Origin: an uncultured Candidatus Pelagibacter sp.
Lineage (GTDB): Bacteria > Pseudomonadota > Alphaproteobacteria > Pelagibacterales > Pelagibacteraceae
DNA length: 64,000 nucleotides
Reading direction: 5' to 3'
NCBI RefSeq assembly: GCF_943788075.1
Contig: NZ_CALSOW010000005.1
Coordinates: 1-64,000 of the forward strand
The notes under the pieces were generated by a model. That model saw only the letters and a program-made list of their open reading frames with translations. It had not been told where the DNA came from and ran no database searches. The translations under genes and the position numbers were made by a program. Below are positions 36,575-46,428 of this stretch, piece by piece. Every line of letters begins with the position of its first letter. The first letter of the stretch is position 1.

Positions 36575-39500
36575 TTAGTTTATAGAGCTCGATATATCTT
36601 GTTTTCTTAAAAGATTTAGTGATTTTCTGTCAAGATTCCTTGTGTTTTTAAGTTTAAATCGTAGTGTTTTGTCATCAACAATCATACTTATATCTACCTC
36701 AGTTTTACCATCCTCAGACAGAATTGATGAAATTGTTTCTAGATTTTCATCAGAATTAACTTTGAAAGAGACTTCGTTAATTGGGCTATTGAATAAATCC
36801 ATCATAGATCCTATTTTTTGGACATTAATTCTTTTAAATCTATTTTCATCGTTTGATATGCTTTTAATTAAAGTTAACAGTAAAGAATTACCCTCTTTTA
36901 AAATTTCACGATTTAACTCAAGAATATCTGAAAAAATAAATATTTCAAAAACACTACTTAAATCAGTTAATTTTAATACAGCATAGGAGTTACCTTTGGC
37001 AGTTTTTCTTTCTTGAACTTTTAATAAGGTTGCAGCAATATTGGCATCTTTTATTTCATCACTCAAATTAAAATTAGAATAATCAATAATCTTATAATCA
37101 TCAAAAATTTCTGTAAATTGGTTTAAAGGATGATCTGAAATAAAAAAACCTACTGCTTCAAACTCTTTAGATAATCGTTCTTCAAATTTCCAATCTTCAA
37201 TATCATTAACAATATTATTTTCTGAATTGTCGTCATCAGAAAATAAATCTATTTGATTTGCTGATTTATTTTCAAATATATTTTTAGTTTTAATAATAAA
37301 ATTTGGAATTGAGTCAAAAAGAGCTTGTCGGTTGTTATTGATGTTATCAAAAGCACCAGCTTTAACCAAGCCTTCTAATTGTAATTTATTCATATCTTTT
37401 GGGTTAACTCTATTCAAAAAATCATTTATAGAATGAAATTTTCCATTCTCAGTTCTTTCCTTAACAACATTAGAAATAGCTTCATATCCGACAGCCTTAA
37501 CACCACCTAAGGCATAATAAAATTTATTATTTATTGTTCTAAAATCTTCAAAACACTCATTAATATCAGGTCTTAAAACATCTACATTTAATCTTTTTAG
37601 TTCTTCATAAAATTCACTTAACTTATTTTGATTTGAAATATCCATTGTCATTGATGCTGCAATGAATTCTTTAGGGTAATAAGTTTTTAAAAATGCAGTT
37701 TGGTAAGATATAATAGCATAGGCTGCAGCATGACTTTTGTTAAAACCATATTCAGCAAAAGGTTCAATTTTTAAAAAAATTCCTGCAGCGACATCTTTTG
37801 CAATTCCATTATTTAATGCTCCGGCAATAAAACCTTGTTTTTGTTTTTCTAATTCTGCTCTTTTCTTTTTTCCCATTGCTCTTCTAAGAAGATCAGCTTG
37901 TCCAGCTGTAAAACCAGATAATTTTTGGGCAATTTGCATCACTTGTTCTTGGTATATAATTACACCATATGTTGGTTTTAAAATATCTTCTAATAAAGGA
38001 TGCAGATAATCTGGTGTTTGTCTACCATGTTTACAATCGTTGTATGTTGGAATATTACTCATTGGGCCAGGTCTATAAAGAGCAACTAAAGCAATAATAT
38101 CCTCAATATGATTGGGTTTCATTTGAACTAGTGCTTCCCTCATTCCAGCACTCTCCACCTGGAACAATCCAACCGTATTACCACTTGATAATAAATCAAA
38201 CACCTTTTGATCCTCATAACTGATTTTTTCTACATCAAAATTTTTATCAATTTTTTTGATTAACTTTTGAGTATTGTTGATAACAGTAAGTGTTTTTAAT
38301 CCTAAAAAATCGAATTTAACTAATCCGGCATTTTCTGCAGAATACATATCAAATTGAGTTGATGGTAATAACAAATTTGCCGAAACATCCTTGTACAATG
38401 GCACTATCTCTGTAAGCTTTTTATCTGCTATAACTACACCAGCAGCATGTGTTGCAACATTTCTATTCAATCCCTCAAGTTTTAATGAAAGATCAGTTAA
38501 TTTTTTTACTCTAGGGTCCTCATTTACAAGTTTTTGTAATCTTGGTTCACCTGCAATACATTGAGATAAACTTTGGGGTCTAGATGGATCAAATGGAATC
38601 ATTTTTGAAATACTGTCAACGAAACCATAAGGTAAACCCAAGACTCTCCCAACATCTCTAATTACCATTCTTGCTTTTAATTTACCAAAAGTAATAATGT
38701 GAGCAACACTATCTTGATATTTTTTTGTTAAATATTTAAAAACTAGATCCCTTTTTTCCTCACAAAAATCTATATCAAAGTCAGGCATTGAGATACGATC
38801 TGGATTTAAAAATCTTTCAAAAATGAGATTAAATTTGATTGGGTCAACGTCCGTAATTGAAAGACACCAAGCAACAAGAGATCCAGCTCCAGAACCTCTA
38901 CCAGGACCAACAGGAATATCATTATTTTTTGCCCACTTTATATAATCAGATACAATAAGGAAATAACTAGAGTATTTCATTTTTATTATAATTGATAATT
39001 CATGTTCCAATCTATCTTTATAAACTATGTAATCTTTATTTTTTTCTAAATCATTAGCTTTGACATTAAAAATTTTATCAAATTTAATTCTTAACCCATG
39101 TAGTGAATTTTTTTTTAAAATATCATCGGCATTTCCTCCTTTTTCAGAGCTAATGTTTGGTAAAATTGGATTAGAAAACAATGGTCTAAAATTACACCTT
39201 AAGGGAAAATTGTAATTATTTTCTAGAGCTTCAGGTAAATCTGAAAATAATTCTGTCATTTCTGAATTATTTTTTAAATAGTGTTGATTGCTTAAACGTA
39301 TTCTTGATTTTTCATTAACATAAGTTTTGTTACCAATACAAATTAATGCATCATGCGCTTCATGCATATCTTTATTTAAATAGAAAACTTCGTTTGTTGC
39401 TATTATTGGAATTTCTAATTCTAAGGATTTATTTAAGTTAAATTTTTCAAAACCTAATTCATTCTGATCACCGTGTCTTTGGATCTCTATATAAAATCGA

Positions 39501-39994
39501 TCATCAAAATTTAATTTTAGTTTTTTGTATAATTCAAAAATATCACTGAATTTTCCTTTATTAAATAATTCTCCAAATAATCCAAAAATTGTTCCTGAAA
39601 AAATAGCTACACCAGTGTTGTCCTTTAGTAATTCTTCGAAATCAATATGTGGATCCGACAGTTCATCATTTTCAAGAAATGAGGTGGATGATAGTTTAAT
39701 TATTCTTTTATAGCCCTCCTCATTGAGTGCGTATAAAGGTAACAAACCAACACAATCACTAAATTTAAAATTAATTTGAGTGCCAATAATTGGTTGTGTC
39801 CCAACTTTTGAAATTTTTTCAGCAAATTCTAGAGCTCCACATAGATTTGATGTATCACAAAGAGCCAATGATTTGATTTTATTTAATTTTGAAAATTCTT
39901 GTAAATCATCTATTTTTACAGCTCCTTCACAAATTGAATATTGTGTGTGTATTTTTAAATGGTTAAAATTAAGTTCAATTAACTCAGACATCAA
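36575..39994 (-). CDS. dnaE: DNA polymerase III alpha subunit
   Basis: Replicative polymerase, 1139 aa. N-terminal PHP domain (FNHLKIHTQYSICEGAVK), palm with VGPGRGSGAGSLVAWCLSITDVDP and the catalytic Asp motif MPDFDIDFCEEKRD, then ATHAAGVVIADK, DFLGLKTL, ALYRPGPM, YQEQVMQIAQKLSGFTAGQADLLRRAMGKKK, and FNKSHAAAYAIISYQTA. Helix-hairpin-helix and OB fold follow (KVQERKTAKGNSYAVLKLTD). The start (either of two ATG codons) overlaps lolD by 11 bases. Ends 129 bases before rpsB. Confidence 0.97.
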   Translation of the reverse strand: MMSELIELNFNHLKIHTQYSICEGAVKIDDLQEFSKLNKIKSLALCDTSNLCGALEFAEKISKVGTQPIIGTQINFKFSDCVGLLPLYALNEEGYKRIIKLSSTSFLENDELSDPHIDFEELLKDNTGVAIFSGTIFGLFGELFNKGKFSDIFELYKKLKLNFDDRFYIEIQRHGDQNELGFEKFNLNKSLELEIPIIATNEVFYLNKDMHEAHDALICIGNKTYVNEKSRIRLSNQHYLKNNSEMTELFSDLPEALENNYNFPLRCNFRPLFSNPILPNISSEKGGNADDILKKNSLHGLRIKFDKIFNVKANDLEKNKDYIVYKDRLEHELSIIIKMKYSSYFLIVSDYIKWAKNNDIPVGPGRGSGAGSLVAWCLSITDVDPIKFNLIFERFLNPDRISMPDFDIDFCEEKRDLVFKYLTKKYQDSVAHIITFGKLKARMVIRDVGRVLGLPYGFVDSISKMIPFDPSRPQSLSQCIAGEPRLQKLVNEDPRVKKLTDLSLKLEGLNRNVATHAAGVVIADKKLTEIVPLYKDVSANLLLPSTQFDMYSAENAGLVKFDFLGLKTLTVINNTQKLIKKIDKNFDVEKISYEDQKVFDLLSSGNTVGLFQVESAGMREALVQMKPNHIEDIIALVALYRPGPMSNIPTYNDCKHGRQTPDYLHPLLEDILKPTYGVIIYQEQVMQIAQKLSGFTAGQADLLRRAMGKKKRAELEKQKQGFIAGALNNGIAKDVAAGIFLKIEPFAEYGFNKSHAAAYAIISYQTAFLKTYYPKEFIAASMTMDISNQNKLSEFYEELKRLNVDVLRPDINECFEDFRTINNKFYYALGGVKAVGYEAISNVVKERTENGKFHSINDFLNRVNPKDMNKLQLEGLVKAGAFDNINNNRQALFDSIPNFIIKTKNIFENKSANQIDLFSDDDNSENNIVNDIEDWKFEERLSKEFEAVGFFISDHPLNQFTEIFDDYKIIDYSNFNLSDEIKDANIAATLLKVQERKTAKGNSYAVLKLTDLSSVFEIFIFSDILELNREILKEGNSLLLTLIKSISNDENRFKRINVQKIGSMMDLFNSPINEVSFKVNSDENLETISSILSEDGKTEVDISMIVDDKTLRFKLKNTRNLDRKSLNLLRKQDISSSIN

Positions 39995-40661
39995 TAGTTT
40001 TTACACTACCATCTGTCATCTCCAAAAGACAATCTGCCTTGTTGGCAAAAAATCTATTATGGGTTGCAAATATAATTAATCTGTTGGGATTTTTTTGATT
40101 ATTTAAAAGTTGAAATATTTCTTTAGCAGTAGTTAAATCTAAACTTCCAGTAGGTTCATCTGCAAGAATAATTTCTGGATCATTTATAATAGCTCTTGCA
40201 ATAGCTACACGCTGACATTCACCACCAGATAATTGTGAGGGAAAATGATTAAACCTATTGGATAAGCCTATTTTTCTTAATAGATCTTTTGCTTTTTTCA
40301 TGGCTGAGTCTTTATCATTATTTATAGATAAATTTGCTAAATAAACATTTTCTAAAGCTGTAAAATCTGAAAGTAAATTATTTTGTTGATACACAATTCC
40401 AATATTTTTAGCTCTAAAAATATCGTTTCTTTTTTTATTAGTAAAATTGACTAAGTGATCATTAAATCTAATAGATCCAAGTGTGGGTCTGTCTATTAAA
40501 GATATCAAATTCAATAATGTTGACTTTCCAGAACCTGATGGACCCATCAATGCATACATTGTACCTTTATTAAAGTTGTATGATAGATTTTTTAAAACTT
40601 TAATTTTTTTTTCAGTATTAAAATATTTGGAAATATTTTTTAATCTTAAAAAATTATTCAT
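39984..40661 (-). CDS. lolD: Lipoprotein-releasing ABC ATPase LolD
   Basis: ATPase of the LolCDE complex, which releases lipoproteins from the inner membrane for transfer to the outer membrane. 225 aa. Walker A GPSGSGKSTLLN, Q-loop VYQQNNLLSDFTALENV, signature LSGGECQRVAIARA, Walker B IILADEPTGSLD and H-switch ATHNRF. Overlaps lolC/E by 8 bases. Other MacB-type ATPases look similar; the neighbour settles it. Confidence 0.94.
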   Translation of the reverse strand: MNNFLRLKNISKYFNTEKKIKVLKNLSYNFNKGTMYALMGPSGSGKSTLLNLISLIDRPTLGSIRFNDHLVNFTNKKRNDIFRAKNIGIVYQQNNLLSDFTALENVYLANLSINNDKDSAMKKAKDLLRKIGLSNRFNHFPSQLSGGECQRVAIARAIINDPEIILADEPTGSLDLTTAKEIFQLLNNQKNPNRLIIFATHNRFFANKADCLLEMTDGSVKTIDV

Positions 40662-41889
40662 ATTTTAATGCTTGGATTGGATCTAAATTAGCTGCTTTAA
40701 ATGCAGGAAAAATAGATACAATAATAGTTATTAATATAGAACATATTGATATCAATAGAATTGAAGAAGGATTAATTTCTGACGGCATAGTACTTAAAAA
40801 ATAAATTTCCTCAGGAAATAAACTTATATTAAAAGTTGAACTTAAAAATTGTCTAAAATCTTCTATATAAAGTGAAAATGTAACACCTAAAAAAATTCCA
40901 AAAATTGTTGCAGAAGTTCCAATTATTATGCCAATTAAAAAAAATATTTTAATAATTGATTTATTTAAAACACCAATTGATTTTAAAATTGCAATATCCC
41001 TTGTTTTATTTTTAACCAAAATAGTTAATCCAGATATAATATTGAACGCAGCAACAATAATTATTAAAGATAATATTATAAACATTACATTTCTTTCAAT
41101 CTTTAATGCAGAAAACAAAGAACTATTCATATCAGCCCATGTATAAATAAATTCTTGATCAAAAATTTTTTGGACTGTTTGTTTTTGTTTTTCAATATTT
41201 TTTGGATCTTTTAAATAAATTTCTAAATTTCTTTCTTGTTTTTCAAAACCGAAAAAATCATCTAATGTATCTAAATTGATCAGAGCTATATTGTTATCAA
41301 AATCTGCTAATCCACTATTAAAAATTGATGTTATCTCAAAAGTTTTTTGTTTTGGCATACTTCCAATAATTGTTTCAACTCCTGATGGTGACATAAGGGT
41401 AATTTTATCTCCTAATTTAAGATCTAAACTAAAACTTAGTTCGTTACCTATAGAGATAGAATTTTTACCTAGGATAGAACTTTCGCCTTTAAATTTGTCA
41501 TTTTGAATTATTGATAATTTAGAAAATTCTTCAGCTTGATAGCCTCTTAAAACTATTCCTTTTGAAGTATTATTCTTTAAAATAATAGCTTCACCTGAGT
41601 TGCTAAAAATTAAATTTTTACTAATAAGTTTTAAATTATTATTATCTAATTTATCTCTTTGAATTCCATTATTATCGTAAGATTTTACAGTTATATGTGA
41701 GTTAAATCCTACTATCTTATTTATTAACTCTGTCCTAAATCCATTCATAACAGACATGACAATTATTAGAACTGCAACACCAAGACTAATCCCTATAAAG
41801 GAAAAAATAGAAATAATATTCAAAAAGCCATCTTTTTTTCTAGCTTTTAAAAATCTAAAAGTAATTTCTTTTTCTAACGTAGAAATCAA
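40654..41889 (-). CDS. lolC: Lipoprotein-releasing permease LolC/LolE
   Basis: Membrane subunit of the Lol exporter, 411 aa. FtsX/MacB-type: conserved N-terminal helix (SIFSFIGISLGVAVLIIVMSVMNGFRTELINKI), a large periplasmic domain (about 50-260), then three helices, ending PAFKAANLDPIQALKYE. Only one permease gene is present, so the complex is probably a homodimer, as in other alphaproteobacteria. Its start overlaps the proS stop by 4 bases. Confidence 0.93.
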   Translation of the reverse strand: MISTLEKEITFRFLKARKKDGFLNIISIFSFIGISLGVAVLIIVMSVMNGFRTELINKIVGFNSHITVKSYDNNGIQRDKLDNNNLKLISKNLIFSNSGEAIILKNNTSKGIVLRGYQAEEFSKLSIIQNDKFKGESSILGKNSISIGNELSFSLDLKLGDKITLMSPSGVETIIGSMPKQKTFEITSIFNSGLADFDNNIALINLDTLDDFFGFEKQERNLEIYLKDPKNIEKQKQTVQKIFDQEFIYTWADMNSSLFSALKIERNVMFIILSLIIIVAAFNIISGLTILVKNKTRDIAILKSIGVLNKSIIKIFFLIGIIIGTSATIFGIFLGVTFSLYIEDFRQFLSSTFNISLFPEEIYFLSTMPSEINPSSILLISICSILITIIVSIFPAFKAANLDPIQALKYE

Positions 41890-43220
41890 TTTGAAACTTT
41901 TTGTTTTGTTATAATTTCTATTATTTTATCTAAGCTTAGATTCTGAGTTTCGCCACCAGTTTCTTTAAATTCTAGAAGATCACCCTCAGATTTCTTTCCA
42001 ATTACAATTTGATATGGGGCTCCAATTAAATTCATCTTTTTAATTTTTGATGAATAGTTTTCATCTGTATCATCAATAATAACTTCAATATTATTTTTAA
42101 TTAGTTCAGAGTTTATATTGTTGGCCTTTTCAAGAGCTGAAGTATCATTTTTGTTTATCATTGGAATAAGCGCAATATCATATGGAGCAACAGACAATGG
42201 CCATTTCATGATTTCATTTTTTTCATCGTATTTAGCTTCAATAATAGCCCCTACTAATCTTGATACACCAATCCCATAAGACCCCATTTTAACAAAATCT
42301 TTTTTACCTCCTGGTAGATCAACTGCAGCGTCCATAGCTTTTGAATATTTGTCACCAAAATAAAAAATGTGTCCTACTTCAATACCTTTTGTAATTAATC
42401 TATTTTCTTCTAAAACTATTTTTTCAAATTCATCTTTATTAAATTTTTCATCAGTCACTGAATAAAACTGTTCATATTTTTTACGCATTTGCTCTAATGA
42501 AGATTTTTCTAAATTAGTACCTTCACTAGTTAAATCAAAAATACGTTTATCTGTAAAAATTTTACTTTCACCTGTATCTGCTAAAATTATGAACTCATGT
42601 GATAAATTTCCACCTATGGGGCCTGTGTCAGCTGCCATTGGAATAGCCGTTAAAGATAATCTTTTAAAAGTTCTTAAGTAAGATAAGAAAAATTTGTTAT
42701 AAGAGTAAAATGCATCTTCATCTGTAACATCGAATGAATATGCATCTTTCATATAAAATTCTCTACCTCTCATTATTCCAAATCGAGGTCTAATCTCATC
42801 TCTAAATTTCCATTGAATATGATAAAGAAGTTGAGGTAATGATTTATAAGATTTAAATGAAGATCTAAAAATTTCAGTTACTTGTTCTTCGTTAGTTGGT
42901 CCATAAAGCATTTCTCTGTTCTGACGATCTTTAATTCGGAGCATTTCTTCTCCATAATCATCATATCTGCCACTTTCTTTCCAAATTTCACTTGATTGAA
43001 TTGTTGGCATTAGAATTTCTTGTGCACCAATTCTATTTTGTTCTTGTCTAACAATAGCTTCTATTTTTTTCATCACTTTAAAACCAAGTGGAAGCCATGA
43101 GTAAATACCAGCAGATGCTTGTTTAATCATTCCTACTCTCAACATTAATTGATGAGATTTAATTTTTGCCTCAGAAGGATTATTTTTTAATATTGGAATA
43201 AAAGATTTTGATAAAAGCAT
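41886..43220 (-). CDS. proS: Prolyl-tRNA synthetase, short form
   Basis: Charges tRNA-Pro. 444 aa, the short alphaproteobacterial type that lacks the YbaK-like editing insertion between motifs 2 and 3, which accounts for its size relative to E. coli (about 570). Class II core: motif 1 IKQASAGIYSWLPLGFKVMKKIE, motif 2 QIQWKFRDEIRPRFGIMRGREFYMKDAYSFD (HIQWKFRDEIRPRFG), motif 3 SYGIGVSRLVGAIIE, followed by the anticodon-binding domain. No free-standing ProXp/YbaK editing gene is in the window. Confidence 0.95.
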   Translation of the reverse strand: MLLSKSFIPILKNNPSEAKIKSHQLMLRVGMIKQASAGIYSWLPLGFKVMKKIEAIVRQEQNRIGAQEILMPTIQSSEIWKESGRYDDYGEEMLRIKDRQNREMLYGPTNEEQVTEIFRSSFKSYKSLPQLLYHIQWKFRDEIRPRFGIMRGREFYMKDAYSFDVTDEDAFYSYNKFFLSYLRTFKRLSLTAIPMAADTGPIGGNLSHEFIILADTGESKIFTDKRIFDLTSEGTNLEKSSLEQMRKKYEQFYSVTDEKFNKDEFEKIVLEENRLITKGIEVGHIFYFGDKYSKAMDAAVDLPGGKKDFVKMGSYGIGVSRLVGAIIEAKYDEKNEIMKWPLSVAPYDIALIPMINKNDTSALEKANNINSELIKNNIEVIIDDTDENYSSKIKKMNLIGAPYQIVIGKKSEGDLLEFKETGGETQNLSLDKIIEIITKQKVSN

Positions 43221-43221
43221 C

Positions 43222-43467
43222 TTAATTAATAATATTTCTTAAATTTAAATATTCAAATTTTATTAATAAATAAATTATTACAAAAATAACAGTTGTAATT
43301 CCTGTACAATATAGGAATTTTTTTAACATTTTTGGATTTTCAGGTGATCCAGGATCTTCACCATCTATTTTAACTGTTTTTATTCTATTTACATCTATTG
43401 GCAAGATAGCAAAAAAAACAATCCACCATATGATAATGTAGATTATCGCTAAACCTGTGATGCTCAT
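43222..43467 (-). CDS. DUF1467 family membrane protein
   Basis: Small protein of 81 aa with two transmembrane helices (about 4-23 and 52-70) and a short loop containing the family motif WWIVFFAILPID and GEDPGSPENPKML. DUF1467 proteins lie next to RNase J and proS in many alphaproteobacteria, as here. Function is unknown. It starts at the rnj stop (one-base overlap). Confidence 0.9.
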   Translation of the reverse strand: MSITGLAIIYIIIWWIVFFAILPIDVNRIKTVKIDGEDPGSPENPKMLKKFLYCTGITTVIFVIIYLLIKFEYLNLRNIIN

Positions 43468-45122
43468 TAAATTCTTACTAGATTAATATTTGTAAAAGGT
43501 TTTTTTCCAGTCTTTTCTTTTGAAAATTTTCTACAAGCAATCTTAAGTGCATCTATTAAATTATGTTCTTGTTGCTTACTTCCTAGTCTAAAAGTTCTTG
43601 TAATTTCCTCAATTACATCCTCTAAACCATAAACAAATTCTTCTGTATCATCAACTGGAATTCCTCTAAAAGTTAAAACTGGTCTTTTATGAATATTGCC
43701 TTTTGGAGTAATTAAAACAGTTGCTTCAATGTATCCGTTTGCACTTAAATTTTTTCTATCTTTAATTGATTGAGCATCCTCTACTACACTAATATTTCCA
43801 TCTACATAAAGTCTACCACTTGGGGCTTTATCATATACCTCAGGTTTTCCTGGATGAAGCTTAACAATATCACCATTTTCAACTTGAACAGTGTTTGGTA
43901 CATTCATTTCTTTTGCAAATTTTATATGCTCAATCATGTGTCTATGCTCACCATGAACAGGAATAACACATTTTGGTTTTACCCAATCATACATTTCTCT
44001 TAAATCATCTCTATTTGGGTGTCCTGAAACATGAACAAATTCATTTTCTTCAGATATAACTTCGATACCATCTTTAACTAATTGATTTTGTAAATTGTAT
44101 AATTTTTTTTCATTACCAGGAATAATTTTAGATGAAAATATGACAGTATCATCTTTTTCAATAAATACATCTGGATGGGTATATTTGGCAATTCTCATCA
44201 ATGCTGCCATAGGTTCACCTTGACTACCTGTGCAAAGATAAACTATCTTTTCTCTTGAAATATTTTTAGCCTCGCGAGGATCTATTGGCTCTATAACATC
44301 TTTTAAATAACCACATTGTCTAGCTGCTTTAAATATTCTATGCATTGATCTTCCAACTAGAGATATTTGTCGGCCTGTTTTTTCTGCACAATAAAAAGCT
44401 GTTTCTAGTCTAGCAACATTTGAAGCAAATGAAGCGACAATAATTCTTTTTTTTAAACTACTCATAATATTTAACATACTTTTTCTAACATCTAATTCTG
44501 AGCCTGCTTTACCCAGGCTAAAAACATTTGTTGAATCACATATCATTGCAAGAACACCTTCATTACCTATTTCCTTCAATCTATTAGAATTAATTTTTCC
44601 ACCAATTAAAGGTTCTGGATCAATTTTCCAATCACCAGTATGTAAAATCACACCCGCAGGAGTTTCAATTCTTAAACCGTTAGGTTCTAAGATTGAATGA
44701 GTTAATGTAATGTATTCAATTTTAAATGGATCTAAATCTACTGTTCCATTTAATTGAACTATCTTAAGATGATTAGTTATATCAATGTGCTTTTCTTTAA
44801 ATTTTTCTTTAATCAAAACAGCAGTAAATGGTGTAGCAAATATCTTGCATTCTAATTTGGGCCAAAGATGAGCTATGGCTCCAATGTGATCTTCATGGGC
44901 ATGAGTTAAAATAATTCCCAATAGATCATCTTTTTTATCAACAATAAAACCAGGATCTGGGTAAATTAAATCAATACCTGGTAGAGTATCGTCAGCAAAG
45001 GTAACGCCTATGTCAACCATTATCCATTTGTGTTCACCTGGCTTGCCATAAGCAAACAAATTCATGTTCATGCCTATTTCACCAGATCCACCTAGTGGAC
45101 AAAATAATAATTCATCTTTCAT
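43467..45122 (-). CDS. rnj: Ribonuclease J
   Basis: Metallo-beta-lactamase/beta-CASP nuclease acting as 5' exonuclease and endonuclease in RNA maturation and decay, 551 aa. Zinc-binding ILTHAHEDHIGAI (HxHxDH), HTGDWKID, GSQGEPMAALMRIA, beta-CASP motifs SGHPNRDDL and VIPVHGEHRHM, and a C-terminal domain from about 450. Between coaX and DUF1467, all minus. Alphaproteobacteria commonly use RNase J alongside RNase E. Confidence 0.95.
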   Translation of the reverse strand: MKDELLFCPLGGSGEIGMNMNLFAYGKPGEHKWIMVDIGVTFADDTLPGIDLIYPDPGFIVDKKDDLLGIILTHAHEDHIGAIAHLWPKLECKIFATPFTAVLIKEKFKEKHIDITNHLKIVQLNGTVDLDPFKIEYITLTHSILEPNGLRIETPAGVILHTGDWKIDPEPLIGGKINSNRLKEIGNEGVLAMICDSTNVFSLGKAGSELDVRKSMLNIMSSLKKRIIVASFASNVARLETAFYCAEKTGRQISLVGRSMHRIFKAARQCGYLKDVIEPIDPREAKNISREKIVYLCTGSQGEPMAALMRIAKYTHPDVFIEKDDTVIFSSKIIPGNEKKLYNLQNQLVKDGIEVISEENEFVHVSGHPNRDDLREMYDWVKPKCVIPVHGEHRHMIEHIKFAKEMNVPNTVQVENGDIVKLHPGKPEVYDKAPSGRLYVDGNISVVEDAQSIKDRKNLSANGYIEATVLITPKGNIHKRPVLTFRGIPVDDTEEFVYGLEDVIEEITRTFRLGSKQQEHNLIDALKIACRKFSKEKTGKKPFTNINLVRI

Positions 45123-45123
45123 G

Positions 45124-45870
45124 TTATTTAATTAATTTTGAAATCTCGATTAGACCATTAATTGTTATATCTTTATTGTGATAAACTTTCGTTTTTATTG
45201 ATTTTTTAAATAAGTTAGAAAATCCACCAGTAATTATTACTTTAAAAGATTTTCTAGTCTCTTTCTTAATTAAATAAATGATATTGTCAATTAAACCTGC
45301 ATATCCCCAAAAAAAACCAGACCTTACAGCTGATACAGTGTCTTTACCTATGACATTTTTAATCATTTTAAGATTAATTTTGGGAATTAATGTCGCTTTG
45401 TCAGCCAAAGCTGCTAATGAAAGTCCAATACCAGGAGCAATAACTCCTCCAGAGTATGTGTCTTTGATCAATACGTCAAATGTTGTTGCAGTTCCAAAAT
45501 CAAGAATAATAAAATTATTTTTATTGTTCATTAAACTTATTGCATTAGTAATTCTGTCAGAACCAACCTGTTTGTAATTAACTTTTATCTTAATTAAAGA
45601 TTTTATATCTAAATTTTTTACTTCATAACAATTAATTTTAGTTTTTTTTGATAGGAATTTTTTAATTAAATCAAAAGATTTTGGAACAACACTACAAAAT
45701 AAAATTTTGTTAATTCTTTCATAGTTCGGCTTAAGTAAACTGATATATTTATCCAATTTTTTTTGATTTAATTCTTTAGATGGAAAATTTATCTTTTTAA
45801 TTATTTTATTTCTTGCTGAAACTAAAAAAAGTTTAGTATCAGTATTCCCAATATCACCAAGTATATACAT
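45124..45870 (-). CDS. coaX: Type III pantothenate kinase
   Basis: First step of coenzyme A synthesis, phosphorylating pantothenate. 248 aa, ASKHA fold: phosphate loop GDIGNTDTKLFLV at the N-terminus, GSDRITNAISL, FIILDFGTATTFDVL, GGVIAPGIGLSLAALADKA, and VIITGGFSNL. Lies between birA and rnj by one-base gaps; the birA-coaX pair is common and links two cofactor-related functions. Confidence 0.94.
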   Translation of the reverse strand: MYILGDIGNTDTKLFLVSARNKIIKKINFPSKELNQKKLDKYISLLKPNYERINKILFCSVVPKSFDLIKKFLSKKTKINCYEVKNLDIKSLIKIKVNYKQVGSDRITNAISLMNNKNNFIILDFGTATTFDVLIKDTYSGGVIAPGIGLSLAALADKATLIPKINLKMIKNVIGKDTVSAVRSGFFWGYAGLIDNIIYLIKKETRKSFKVIITGGFSNLFKKSIKTKVYHNKDITINGLIEISKLIK

Positions 45871-46428
45871 CTAATATTTATTTAAATTATTATTAATTTT
45901 ATACATTCTTGATAAATTTTTTTCAAAATTTACTTTCAATTCATTTTCAAAATTGATCTTATTTATGGGTTTATTAATCAATTCAGTTAAATTGGTTGTT
46001 GGATAATTCTTAATTTTAGGATTTTTAATTAAATTTACTCCTATACCAACTATAAGGAATTTATTTCCAGATATAGAAATTATTTCTTGTAAAATTCCAC
46101 TAATTTTTTTTTTATTAATTAATAAATCATTCGGTCTTTTGTATATTATCTTTTTTTTATAGTATTTTTCTAAAGTTTTTTTAACTAATAAACAGTTAAT
46201 TTTTGTTAAAGTACGAAGAGATATATTGATGTTTTTTAATTTATGAAAAAAACTAACAAATACATTACCTTTATAGGAAATCCACTTTTTTCCATATTGG
46301 CCTTTACCATTTAATTGTGAGTCAGCAATAATCATACCAAATTTATGATTGGAGTTTTTGATAATTCTAATTGCAGTATTGTTTGTGCTATTAACTTTTT
46401 TAAATCTAAATTTTCTCAATCTCATCAA
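45871..46428 (-). CDS. birA: Biotin-protein ligase, catalytic domain only
   Basis: Attaches biotin to the acetyl-CoA carboxylase carrier protein. 185 aa. N-terminal VNSTNNTAIRI, then ADSQLNGKGQYGKKWISYKGNVFVSF (degenerate form of the GRGRxGRxW biotinyl-AMP loop), KRPNDLLINKKKISGILQEI, and IGIGVNL-like VGIGVNLIKN. No N-terminal helix-turn-helix, so it should not repress biotin genes as E. coli BirA does; the C-terminal cap is also short. Overlaps nuoN by 4 bases, as in many alphaproteobacteria. Confidence 0.92.
   Translation of the reverse strand: MMRLRKFRFKKVNSTNNTAIRIIKNSNHKFGMIIADSQLNGKGQYGKKWISYKGNVFVSFFHKLKNINISLRTLTKINCLLVKKTLEKYYKKKIIYKRPNDLLINKKKISGILQEIISISGNKFLIVGIGVNLIKNPKIKNYPTTNLTELINKPINKINFENELKVNFEKNLSRMYKINNNLNKY

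Noticed and set aside
36642-36986. 114 aa plus-strand ORF opposite dnaE
   Set aside because: Mirror of the dnaE C-terminal coding region with no motif, ribosome site or operon context.
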